A DNA stretch of 39,611 nt, from the NCBI RefSeq assembly GCF_000472665.1, contig NZ_KI421451.1:1-39611 (forward strand), written 5' to 3'. This document shows, piece after piece, positions 33,493 through 39,611 of the stretch; position 1 is the stretch's first letter; each line of letters opens with the position of its first letter. The position numbers and the translations under genes are program-made. The notes under the pieces were generated by a model. The model saw only the letters and a list, made by a program, of their open reading frames with translations. It was not told the origin of the DNA and ran no database searches. The DNA is from Acetobacterium malicum subsp. dehalogenans DSM 11527 (GTDB taxonomy: Bacteria > Bacillota > Clostridia > Eubacteriales > Eubacteriaceae).

Positions 33493-33703
33493 TACCTTTT
33501 TCAATCTGTGGCATGTTGTGTGACATAAAAACAAGGTAAAAAGCTAAATAAAGTTTTGGAAGATGTAGCATTTTCATTTTTACGAATATTTCATCATAGT
33601 CAATTTTGCAATCACCAATATCAACTTCATAATAGCACCACAGATGGAAGACGCTGCGGATTTGATCGGATTTAAAAATGTTATTTGAACTTAAAATTTT
33701 CAT
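33482..33703 (-). CDS. Hypothetical short protein or remnant before the cyclase
   Basis: 73-residue open frame beginning MKILSSNNIFKSDQIRS and ending PQIEKGNAM. It overlaps the start of the cyclase remnant. No family is recognised and no ribosome binding site is visible. The frame continues upstream into the IS3 remnant on the other strand, so it may be the tail of a gene cut by that insertion. Confidence 0.3.
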   Translation of the reverse strand: MKILSSNNIFKSDQIRSVFHLWCYYEVDIGDCKIDYDEIFVKMKMLHLPKLYLAFYLVFMSHNMPQIEKGNAM

Positions 33704-33721
33704 ATTATTAAGTAACTTTAA

Positions 33722-34227
33722 CCATTCAAGCAGAAGCAGCTCATAACGAGAAGCGCCCGGTTTCAGTCTCCGGAATGCTGCAAAAATTGGGGGTATCACG
33801 AACCGGATATCGTTCGTGGAGCAAAAGAAAACCATCGAATACCCAAAAACGACAGGAAGTCATCAAATCCAAAATCAAGACCATTTATAACGACTCAAAA
33901 CAAAACTATGACACTCCGAATCGCTAAAAAACTGAAACAGATCGGTGAAATAATCGCCGAGCGGACTGTCGGTAAATACATGAAAGAAATGGGGATTAAG
34001 GCCCAGTGGATCAAACATTATATGATCACGACTGAAGATTCTGATTTCAGTAAAAAAATCAGAAATATTTTTGATGAACAATTCAATCCCGAACGCCCCA
34101 ATGCTTTCTGGTGCGCCGATATAACCTATATTTGGACAATGGATAGATTTTTTTATCTAGCCAACATCATGGATTTGTACTCCCGAAAAATCATTGCCTG
34201 GACACTGTCAAAACGATGGAAGTTTCC
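33722..34227 (+). pseudogene. IS3-family transposase (orfB) remnant
   Basis: Fragment of an IS3-group DDE transposase. The first part reads KRPVSVSGMLQKLGVSRTGY and KIKTIYNDSKQNYDTP, then a frameshift near 33926. The second part (from about 33908) reads RIAKKLKQIGEIIAERTVGK, DEQFNPERPNAFWCADITYIW (first catalytic Asp) and ANIMDLYSRKIIAWTLS (second Asp). A further base is missing at the A run near 34210, where LSKTMEVS would be expected. The 3' third with the catalytic Glu is gone, cut by the IS66 left end. The 5' end is also missing. It cannot be active. Confidence 0.85.
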
Positions 34228-34313
34228 GTAAGTGATTCAAAAGATAGCGTAGTGCAAAACAGGTCAAAATGTTGTAGACTAACCTAAAGTACGTTCGGGA
34301 GGTTAAGAATACA

Positions 34314-34643
34314 ATGGACGAATCAAAAAGACAACTTTGGGAAGGGCGTTTTGAAGAACAGGTAAACAGTGGAATGACCGTCGACGCCTGGTGTACCTCA
34401 GAGCAGCTTAACAAATATACCTACTATTATTGGAAGCAGCGGATCCGAAAGGCGAAAATGGAGCCGATGGAGAAAGAGACTACAGCACCACTGTTTGCAA
34501 AACTGGAAATGCCGACGGCTTCTGATGAGCGACTACCGGCAGCGGGACTGATTATCCGATGGCGGGGTTTTGAGCTGGTTTTGTCGGACCACCGTGATAT
34601 CACCCTCGCAACACAGTTTATCCGTCAGTTTTCACAGTCATGA
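34314..34643 (+). CDS. tnpA: IS66 TnpA accessory protein
   Basis: 109-residue IS66 first-gene product with a helix-turn-helix-like segment (RFEEQVNSGMTVDAWCTSEQ) and the typical YTYYYWKQRIRKAK. GGAGG precedes the ATG. Its stop overlaps the tnpB start (ATGA), the usual coupling in this family. It looks intact. Confidence 0.85.
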   Translation: MDESKRQLWEGRFEEQVNSGMTVDAWCTSEQLNKYTYYYWKQRIRKAKMEPMEKETTAPLFAKLEMPTASDERLPAAGLIIRWRGFELVLSDHRDITLATQFIRQFSQS

Positions 34644-35068
34644 TGGATCGGTTTATCAAAGACACTACCCATATTTATATTGCGTGTGGAGCCACTGACT
34701 TCAGAAAACAGATGGATGGCCTGGCCATCGTTGTTAATACAGAGTTCAAGCTGGATCCATTCGCTGACAAATGTGCTTTTATCTTCTGCAACCGGAAAAG
34801 AAACGCCCTTAAAGTTTTACGTTACGACGGCAACGGCTTTATTCTGGCCAGCAAGAAGCTGCTGAATGGCATGAAATTTCAGTGGCCCAGAACCCCATCG
34901 GAAGTCAGAGAAATAAACGGCCAGCAGGTTCAGTGGTTGCTTCAGGGACTTGAAATCAAGCAGAAAAAAGCCCTTCAACCGGTGACAATGACGCTTGAAA
35001 ACAGCTGTTTTAACTGCTTTAAAATAGCGCAAAGAAACTTATTAAATGGCTTTAAAATGGCATTCTAA
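34640..35068 (+). CDS. tnpB: IS66 TnpB (Orf2-type) accessory protein, C-terminally extended
   Basis: 142-residue product. IYIACGATDFRKQMDGLA and CNRKRNALKVLRYDGNGFIL are the IS66 Orf2 hallmarks. The family usually ends soon after GLEIKQKKALQPV (about residue 117). The additional 25 residues suggest a lost stop or frameshift in the spacer before tnpC. Confidence 0.85.
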   Translation: MMDRFIKDTTHIYIACGATDFRKQMDGLAIVVNTEFKLDPFADKCAFIFCNRKRNALKVLRYDGNGFILASKKLLNGMKFQWPRTPSEVREINGQQVQWLLQGLEIKQKKALQPVTMTLENSCFNCFKIAQRNLLNGFKMAF

Positions 35069-35154
35069 AGACTTTTCATTACCAATAAATGTAGCGCATT
35101 CTGAAACTGAAAATGGTATAATAGTACCAATAAAAAGCAAAGGAATGGATACGG

Positions 35155-36349
35155 ATGACGGGACAAGAAGAACTGCTGATGCTCCGGGCGCTGGTGGAAA
35201 AACAGAAAGAAGAACTGGCCGCCAAAGATGAAATCATTGCCAGACAGAATATCCGGATTGAAAACATGGTGCAGGCGCTGCTGCAGGCCCGCAAAAAACT
35301 GTTTGGTGAACAGCAGAAAATAACCGTCCCCAGTCATACCCGGAAAGCCCGCCAACCCGGATTCCGTCAGGAAAAAGACTGGTACCGGTTGGGGCTGATT
35401 CTATCCCGTTCAAACATGGCCAACTGGACGAACCGCTGCAGTGAAGAATGGCTGACCCCGATTTATGAACGCATTCATGCCGAACTGCGCGCCTGTGAAG
35501 TGTTGCATATGGATGAGACATGGATTCAGTGCAACCGGGAGGATGGTAAAAAAGCCAGCAGCGATTCCTATATGTGGGTGATCAGGAGTGGGGCATGCGA
35601 GCATATCCAGGCCGTTTTCTTCCATTACTCCCCCAGTCGCAAAAGGGAGATCGCCGGGCAGCTGCTTTCCGGGTTCCAGGGCTATTGCGTATTCTGGCTA
35701 TGATAAAGTGGAAAATATCCGACGCAATTTATGTTGGTCGCACTGTCGCCGTTATTATATCGAAAGCATCCCGCTGACCAGCAATGGAAAAGAAATCCCG
35801 GGTTCCAAAGGTGCCGAAGGCCGGGCGTACATCGACCTGCTTTTTAAAGTCGAGAACGAAATAAAGGATCTTCCCTATGAGGAGATCAGAGAAAAGCGTC
35901 TGGAAAGGTCACGCCCCATCCTGGAGGCCTTTTGGTCGTGGGTTGACGAAACGGCGGCCATTCCAACAACCAACGAAAAGCTGACAGCGGCTCTGAACTA
36001 TTCCAGAAACCAGAAGAAATATCTGGAAACCTTCCTGAAAGACGGACGCCTTCCTATCTCCAACAATCTCTGTGAGGCCAGCATCAGGCCTTTTGCGACA
36101 GGCCGTCGCGCCTGGCTTTTTACCGATTCACACAAAGGTGCCACTGCCAATGCGGCTCTCTACACCCTTGTGGAATCAGCCCGGGCTAATGAGCTTGATG
36201 TCTTCGAATATCTGAATTACCTTCTGACCGAAATTCCCAACAGTGACTATCTGCACCAGCCGGAAGGACTTGAAAAATACCTGCCATGGTCTTCAGATCT
36301 GCCTGATCGTTGTCGACTCAGCCATAACTATAAAAAGTGCCTCAAATAA
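35155..36349 (+). pseudogene. tnpC: IS66 TnpC transposase with internal deletion and frameshift
   Basis: DDE transposase remnant. The coiled-coil N-terminus (LRALVEKQKEELAAKDEII) runs to SHTRKARQPGF, then jumps directly to RQEKDWYRLGLILSRSNMAN. The zinc-binding and linker region, roughly 100 residues or more in intact relatives, is missing. A second lesion near 35690 shifts frame: GFQGYCVFWL stops at 35703 while YSGYDKVENIRRNLCWSHC continues in another frame. The C-terminal part (KDGRLPISNNLCEASIRPFATGRR) is otherwise intact. Inactive. Confidence 0.87.
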
Positions 36350-36440
36350 GATGTCTCCAGTATAGCAGGTTAAACTCAAACTTGCTATACGTCATCTTTT
36401 GAGGCACTTACATAAATTATTTCTATTTTTGGGTAAATAT

Positions 36441-36687
36441 TTAGTTTGATCTCAAGCTCCAAGTAAATTCTGACTCATCCTTAAACACAATTACCATTTT
36501 CGGATCGGATTGAACAATGATTTTCTCAACTGTCGCCAGAAAAATTGCTTCATCAAATTGGCTCTAAATCAGCGGAATACTCAATGATGGCGGGGTGGCT
36601 ATTTTCGACATAGTATTGGGGCACTTCCCCTTCATTGGATTTCTTTTTCTTGGTGACAAAGTCCACGGTGTAGGTCTTTTGGTGGAG
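36441..36687 (-). pseudogene. Large serine recombinase remnant
   Basis: Minus-strand fragment. [20 protein letters not shown] then [14 protein letters not shown] matches the end of the Recombinase domain in clostridial large serine recombinases of conjugative and mobilisable transposons. It stops at 36553. After a shift, [20 protein letters not shown] and VIVFKDESEF resemble the recombinase C-terminus, ending at 36441. The catalytic N-terminal domain is absent. This indicates a former integrative element here. Confidence 0.65.
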
Positions 36688-36712
36688 GCGAGGAGAGTCG
36701 AATCCGTGTTAA
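36680..36712 (-). other. tRNA/tmRNA 3'-end-like fragment (possible attachment-site remnant)
   Basis: On the minus strand ACGGATTCGACTCTCCTCGC continues into CTCCACCA. TTCGACT resembles a T-loop, and GCCTCCA-CCA an acceptor with its CCA end, as at the 3' end of tmRNA. The T-stem pairs poorly and no 5' part is present. It abuts the recombinase remnant. Similarity to R1/R2 is limited to ACGGAT and GCCTCyACCAAA. Confidence 0.3.
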
Positions 36713-36984
36713 AACAAGTCCAGCCCCCAAATTATTTAGTCGAACGCTTATAATCGATGGTAGTAGACGGTTTAATGACAACGATGGTTTAACTCAAAAA
36801 GACTACCAACCTTAGGCCAATTATTTCTCTTAATATAAAAAAAGTGCCTGTGTTATAGCACTAATGATGCGTTCAACACTTACACTTTTAAGGTACTAAA
36901 AAGACCTCACAGTAACCCCTATGAAGAATTTTTGATTTTAGATTAGATTCTTTTTTAAATTCATTGATAACAAACGAAATTTTC
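36713..36984. other. Intergenic, no gene recognised
   Basis: AT-rich sequence between the recombinase remnant and the toxin gene. Short inverted repeats (AGTGC...GCACT around 36841-36862) are present, but I see no convincing gene. Confidence 0.4.
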
Positions 36985-37260
36985 TTAAAATAAGGTTGAA
37001 TGACTTCCTACACGATAGAGCATCAACACTAAAACATCATCCATTACCTCATAGATCAAAAGCCAATCGGGTTCGACATGGCATTCACGGCATCCTTTAA
37101 AGTTACCACTTAAATCATGATCGCGATATTTTTGTTCCAAGAGTTCTTCATCGGCAAGTTTTTCAATAACAGCATAAAGTCGTTCAATATCTTTGCCTTG
37201 TTTCTTGGCAAGCTTGAGATCCTTTTTAAACTGATTCGTGAATTTAACTTCGTATTTCAT
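36985..37260 (-). CDS. Type II toxin, RelE/ParE superfamily, YafQ-like mRNA interferase
   Basis: 91-residue toxin. KFTNQFKKDLKLAKKQGKDI at the N-terminus and YRDHDLSGNFKGCRECHVEP then DWLLIYEV are the YafQ pattern, with catalytic histidines and aspartates in RDHDL and ECHVEPDW; the end is YRVGSHSTLF. YafQ-type toxins cut mRNA in the ribosome. The start ATG overlaps the antitoxin stop (ATGA), the typical translational coupling. Confidence 0.9.
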   Translation of the reverse strand: MKYEVKFTNQFKKDLKLAKKQGKDIERLYAVIEKLADEELLEQKYRDHDLSGNFKGCRECHVEPDWLLIYEVMDDVLVLMLYRVGSHSTLF

Positions 37261-37535
37261 TCGTCAAGCGCAGCTCGCAAATCATCCATATTTGAATAAC
37301 CTTTGACGCTGCTATCTTTGCCCAGTCTTCTACCTTCGGTAATTGCAGCGACTGTTTCCTGATTTGGGACAGATAGTTTCATTTCAAAAGGTATCCCATT
37401 TTCTCGGATTGCTTGTCTAAGAAAAATATTGATTGCAGTTGTCATGTTAAGACCAAGCTCTCCAAAAATTTTCTCCGCCGCTTCTTTGATATCTTTATCG
37501 GTACGAATATTCAAATTTGTACTAGTAGCCATCAT
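37257..37535 (-). CDS. RelB/DinJ-family antitoxin
   Basis: 92-residue antitoxin. The N-terminal ribbon-helix-helix (TNLNIRTDKDIKEAAEKIFG, ELGLNMTTAINIFLRQAIREN) binds the operator; the C-terminal tail (YSNMDDLRAALDE) wraps the toxin. AAGGAGG lies 5 bp before the ATG at 37535; an ATG at 37532 is the alternative. It is first in the operon and should autoregulate through the palindrome overlapping its promoter. Confidence 0.9.
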   Translation of the reverse strand: MMATSTNLNIRTDKDIKEAAEKIFGELGLNMTTAINIFLRQAIRENGIPFEMKLSVPNQETVAAITEGRRLGKDSSVKGYSNMDDLRAALDE

Positions 37536-37557
37536 GAGCACCTCCTTATCTATCATC

Positions 37558-37601
37558 ATTATAGTTCTAAATGCGCATATTGTCAATTCATTGTGCGTAT
37601 T
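37558..37601 (-). promoter_or_regulatory. Consensus promoter and operator of the toxin-antitoxin operon
   Basis: On the minus strand TTGACA (37586-37581), a 17-bp spacer and TATAAT (37563-37558) form a perfect sigma-70 promoter. An inverted repeat, AATGCGCA (37570-37577) / TGCGTATT (37594-37601) with one mismatch, spans the -35 region, as expected for antitoxin autoregulation. Confidence 0.85.
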
Positions 37602-37716
37602 ATAGACGAACTATTCTTAATATTGTCAAAATCGGTGTTAAACTACCCATAATAAACGGTTGAAAATTCCCCAAAAACACGGTATGTTTCTTCTTAAAGA
37701 TAAGGAGGACAACCGA

Positions 37717-38961
37717 ATGATAACAATGGAGGAATATTATATGATCAAAGGTTTAAAGAACAAGGGAATGTCAATCATGCAGATTTCCAGAGAAATGGGT
37801 GTTGATCGAAAAACGGTCAGCAACTGGCTTAAACGCAAGGAACCGCCAGCATATCGGAAACGTCAGTTTCGGCAAGGAAAGCTTGATCCGTTTAAAGATT
37901 ATATTCTGGAACGAATGAATGAAGGCTGTGTCAATGCCGCTGTGATTTTTGATGAAATTGCAGCCGACGGGTACCAGGGAAAAATGACGATTCTTCGGGA
38001 ATTCATGAAACCATATCGTGAAAAAGTGTTAGCCAAAGCATCAATCCGCTATGATACGCCCCCTGGCAAACAGGCCCAGGTTGACTGGGGAGAATTCGTT
38101 GTCACGATGCCCGATGGAAAGCTTAAAAAATTGTATGCCTTCATCATGGTTTTAGGGCATTCCAGAAATTATTATCTTGAGTTCACGGAGAATTCGAAAT
38201 TTGACACATTAATCGGTTGCCATGAACGGGCATTTGCCTATTTTGGTGGTGTAACAGAGAGCATTCTGTATGACAATATGAAAACTGTTGTTGCCCACAG
38301 TCACAAAACCGGCAACGATAAATGGAATCAGCGATTTTTGCGATTTGCCGAGCATCACCATTTTATTCCGGTTCGGCATCGGCCTTATCTGCCCCGTTCC
38401 AAGGGCAAGGTGGAACGTGGGGTCCGATATGTACGCGGCAATTTCTGGCCCAGAGTCAAAAGCTTTTCAGATCTGGCCGAACTCAATGAGCAGGCCCGGC
38501 TCTGGCTGGATACGAAATGCAATACCCGGCTTCATCAGACGATTCACAAAATACCCCGTGAAATCCTGCAGGAAGAACAGCTGAAGCCGATGAATACCGA
38601 GCCGTTTCTTGCTGTTGATCTGGTCAGCCGGAAAGTCATGAACGATTGCTTGATCAGTTATCAGTCCAATTATTATTCCGTTCCCTTCCGCTTTGTTGGT
38701 CACCGTGTCGGTGTGCGGGATTTGAGCAATGGAACGATTGAAATCTATGATGAAACCGGTACTTTCATAGAAGGTTACCGGAAACCGGCCCAAAAACATC
38801 AGGTCCAAAAAATGAAAAGGCACTTTGAAGGATTGAACAGTCAAAATCATAAAGCCAAAGCCCGCAAAGCACCGCTTATGATTCCAGAACAATCGCCCAA
38901 AGTGCATCAAAGACCGCTCGCAGTCTATGATTCTTTAGTCAGTGAGGTGGTTACATGGTAA
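37717..38961 (+). CDS. istA: IS21 transposase IstA
   Basis: 414-residue DDE transposase. An N-terminal helix-turn-helix (MSIMQISREMGVDRKTVSNW) is followed by the RNase H-fold core with Asp in AQVDWGEFV, Asp in ILYDNMKTVV and Glu in RSKGKVERGVRYV. It cuts and joins element ends. AAGGAGG 8 bp before the ATG at 37717 sets the start; the longer open frame upstream lacks a site. Its last bases overlap the istB start. It appears intact. Confidence 0.92.
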   Translation: MITMEEYYMIKGLKNKGMSIMQISREMGVDRKTVSNWLKRKEPPAYRKRQFRQGKLDPFKDYILERMNEGCVNAAVIFDEIAADGYQGKMTILREFMKPYREKVLAKASIRYDTPPGKQAQVDWGEFVVTMPDGKLKKLYAFIMVLGHSRNYYLEFTENSKFDTLIGCHERAFAYFGGVTESILYDNMKTVVAHSHKTGNDKWNQRFLRFAEHHHFIPVRHRPYLPRSKGKVERGVRYVRGNFWPRVKSFSDLAELNEQARLWLDTKCNTRLHQTIHKIPREILQEEQLKPMNTEPFLAVDLVSRKVMNDCLISYQSNYYSVPFRFVGHRVGVRDLSNGTIEIYDETGTFIEGYRKPAQKHQVQKMKRHFEGLNSQNHKAKARKAPLMIPEQSPKVHQRPLAVYDSLVSEVVTW

Positions 38962-39611
38962 CCCATCACCTGAAGGAAGCTTTTGATCGTCTGAATCTCA
39001 CCCATATGGCTGCCGTTTATGACCACCATGCGGAAGAAGCTTCCAAGGATAGTATATCCTATTTGGAGTTTCTGGACAAGCTGCTTTGGGCAGAAATTGA
39101 TGCAAAAAGAGAACGGACAACCACGACGAACTTGAAACTTGCAAAATTTCCCTATATCAAGGCCATCGATTCCTTTGACTTTGATTTCCAGCCCAGTGCC
39201 AACCAGCGTAAGATCAACGAACTGAAAACACTCGCCTTTGTGGAACGTTCCGAAAATGTCGTATTTTTGGGCCCGCCCGGCGTTGGCAAAACCCATCTGG
39301 CCGTTGGGTTGGCGGTTTGTGCGATCAGAAGTGGCTATACCGCTTATTTTCTCAGTGCTCATGAACTGATTTCAATGATTCAGGAAAATATTGTTTCCGG
39401 GCGCATTCATCGCAAACTCAAAACACTGAATAAACCCAATATCCTGATTATTGATGAGGTTGGCTATGCGGCTATGGATGATGAAGTAGCCCATTACTTT
39501 TTTCAGATTGTTTCCAATCGCTATGAAAAAGGCTCAATCATCCTGACTTCCAACAAGTCTTACGGCAGTTGGGGTGATGTATTCGGGAATAATGTCGTTG
39601 CAACGGCGATC
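38955..39611 (+). CDS. istB: IS21 helper ATPase IstB (partial, runs off window)
   Basis: 219 codons of an AAA+ ATPase that assists IstA target capture. Walker A GPPGVGKTHLAVGLA (about 115) and Walker B ILIIDEVGYAAMD (about 162) are present, and ILTSNKSYGSWGDVFGN is the sensor region. The ATG at 38955 overlaps the istA stop. The C-terminus lies outside the window. Confidence 0.92.
   Translation, partial: MVTHHLKEAFDRLNLTHMAAVYDHHAEEASKDSISYLEFLDKLLWAEIDAKRERTTTTNLKLAKFPYIKAIDSFDFDFQPSANQRKINELKTLAFVERSENVVFLGPPGVGKTHLAVGLAVCAIRSGYTAYFLSAHELISMIQENIVSGRIHRKLKTLNKPNILIIDEVGYAAMDDEVAHYFFQIVSNRYEKGSIILTSNKSYGSWGDVFGNNVVATAI

Larger units (their letters stand above)
34228..36411 (+). mobile_element. 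IS66-family insertion sequence (degraded)
   Basis: 2184-bp element with terminal inverted repeats: the left end GTAAGTGATTCAAAAGATAG and the right end, read inward, GTAAGTGCCTCAAAAGATGA; both continue with CGTA. It holds the usual three genes tnpA, tnpB and tnpC. tnpC carries an internal deletion and a frameshift, so the copy is not autonomous. IS66 elements make 8-bp target duplications; the flanks here (AAGTTTCC and ATAAATTA) do not match, and the IS3 sequence does not resume on the right. This points to a deletion or recombination next to the element. Confidence 0.88.
37636..39611 (+). mobile_element. IS21-family insertion sequence (right end beyond window)
   Basis: istA and istB are in the overlapping order typical of IS21. 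The left end is placed at TGTTAAACTACCC (37636), beginning with TG as in the family, about 80 bp before istA. The right end is outside the window, so target duplication cannot be tested. Confidence 0.8.

Noticed and set aside
35588-35700. Separate start for the second tnpC frame
   Set aside because: This stretch reads the first tnpC frame's DNA out of frame; true homology in this frame begins only near 35690 after the frameshift.
36680-36712. An intact tmRNA or tRNA gene
   Set aside because: Only a 3'-end-like piece is present, its T-stem pairs poorly and no 5' half is found nearby.

Overview
The window reads as low-to-mid GC Bacillota (Clostridia). The pairing of GABA/diamine catabolism, YeeE/YedE thiosulfate-type permeases and strong AGGAGG ribosome binding sites would suit the Eubacteriaceae (Acetobacterium-like acetogens). 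That placement is inferred from gene content; no rRNA or tRNA gene is present to anchor it.

Region 1 (about 1-11,600) is an amine/amino-acid catabolism region. It holds a PuuR-like XRE-cupin regulator with two PuuR-like operator matches, a class III aminotransferase and an APC permease. These are followed by an iron-type 4-hydroxybutyrate dehydrogenase and a GabT-type GABA transaminase, which together convert GABA to succinate semialdehyde and then 4-hydroxybutyrate. A TspO-like membrane protein and a PucR regulator with diaminopropionate ammonia-lyase complete it. A strong bidirectional terminator closes the region.

Region 2 (about 11,660-29,030) is dominated by sulfur handling. It has two taurine/sulfonate-type ABC transporters, a CoA-disulfide-reductase/rhodanese fusion, a full-length YeeE/YedE permease, a secreted double-rhodanese lipoprotein, TusA, a LysR regulator and a second, split YeeE/YedE pair. 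Woven into the same operons are glycan-type genes: a WecE-like sugar aminotransferase, a GT2 glycosyltransferase, an ATP-grasp enzyme and a GT39-like membrane glycosyltransferase.

Region 3 (about 29,250-39,611) is a degraded, partly AT-rich accessory region. It contains a RelA/SpoT-domain protein, a TRM11-like methyltransferase, a diguanylate cyclase gene broken by two homopolymer frameshifts and an IS3-family remnant. An internally deleted IS66 element, a large serine recombinase remnant and a DinJ/YafQ-type toxin-antitoxin pair with a consensus promoter follow. An IS21 element runs off the window end.

The most unusual signal is a family of six palindromic intergenic elements in the first 19 kb. 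They share asymmetric outer arms (GTACCGAC...GGTCGGTAC) around swappable hairpin modules of 98, 133 or about 188 bp. Copies differ by paired (compensatory) changes within stems. They alternate in orientation so that inverted pairs bracket gene blocks: copies 1/2 around the PuuR-like locus, 3/4 around 4-hydroxybutyrate dehydrogenase, and 5/6 around tauC to yedE. Copy 5 sits inside an operon and is bracketed by a 16-bp direct duplication carrying a stop codon and part of a ribosome binding site.
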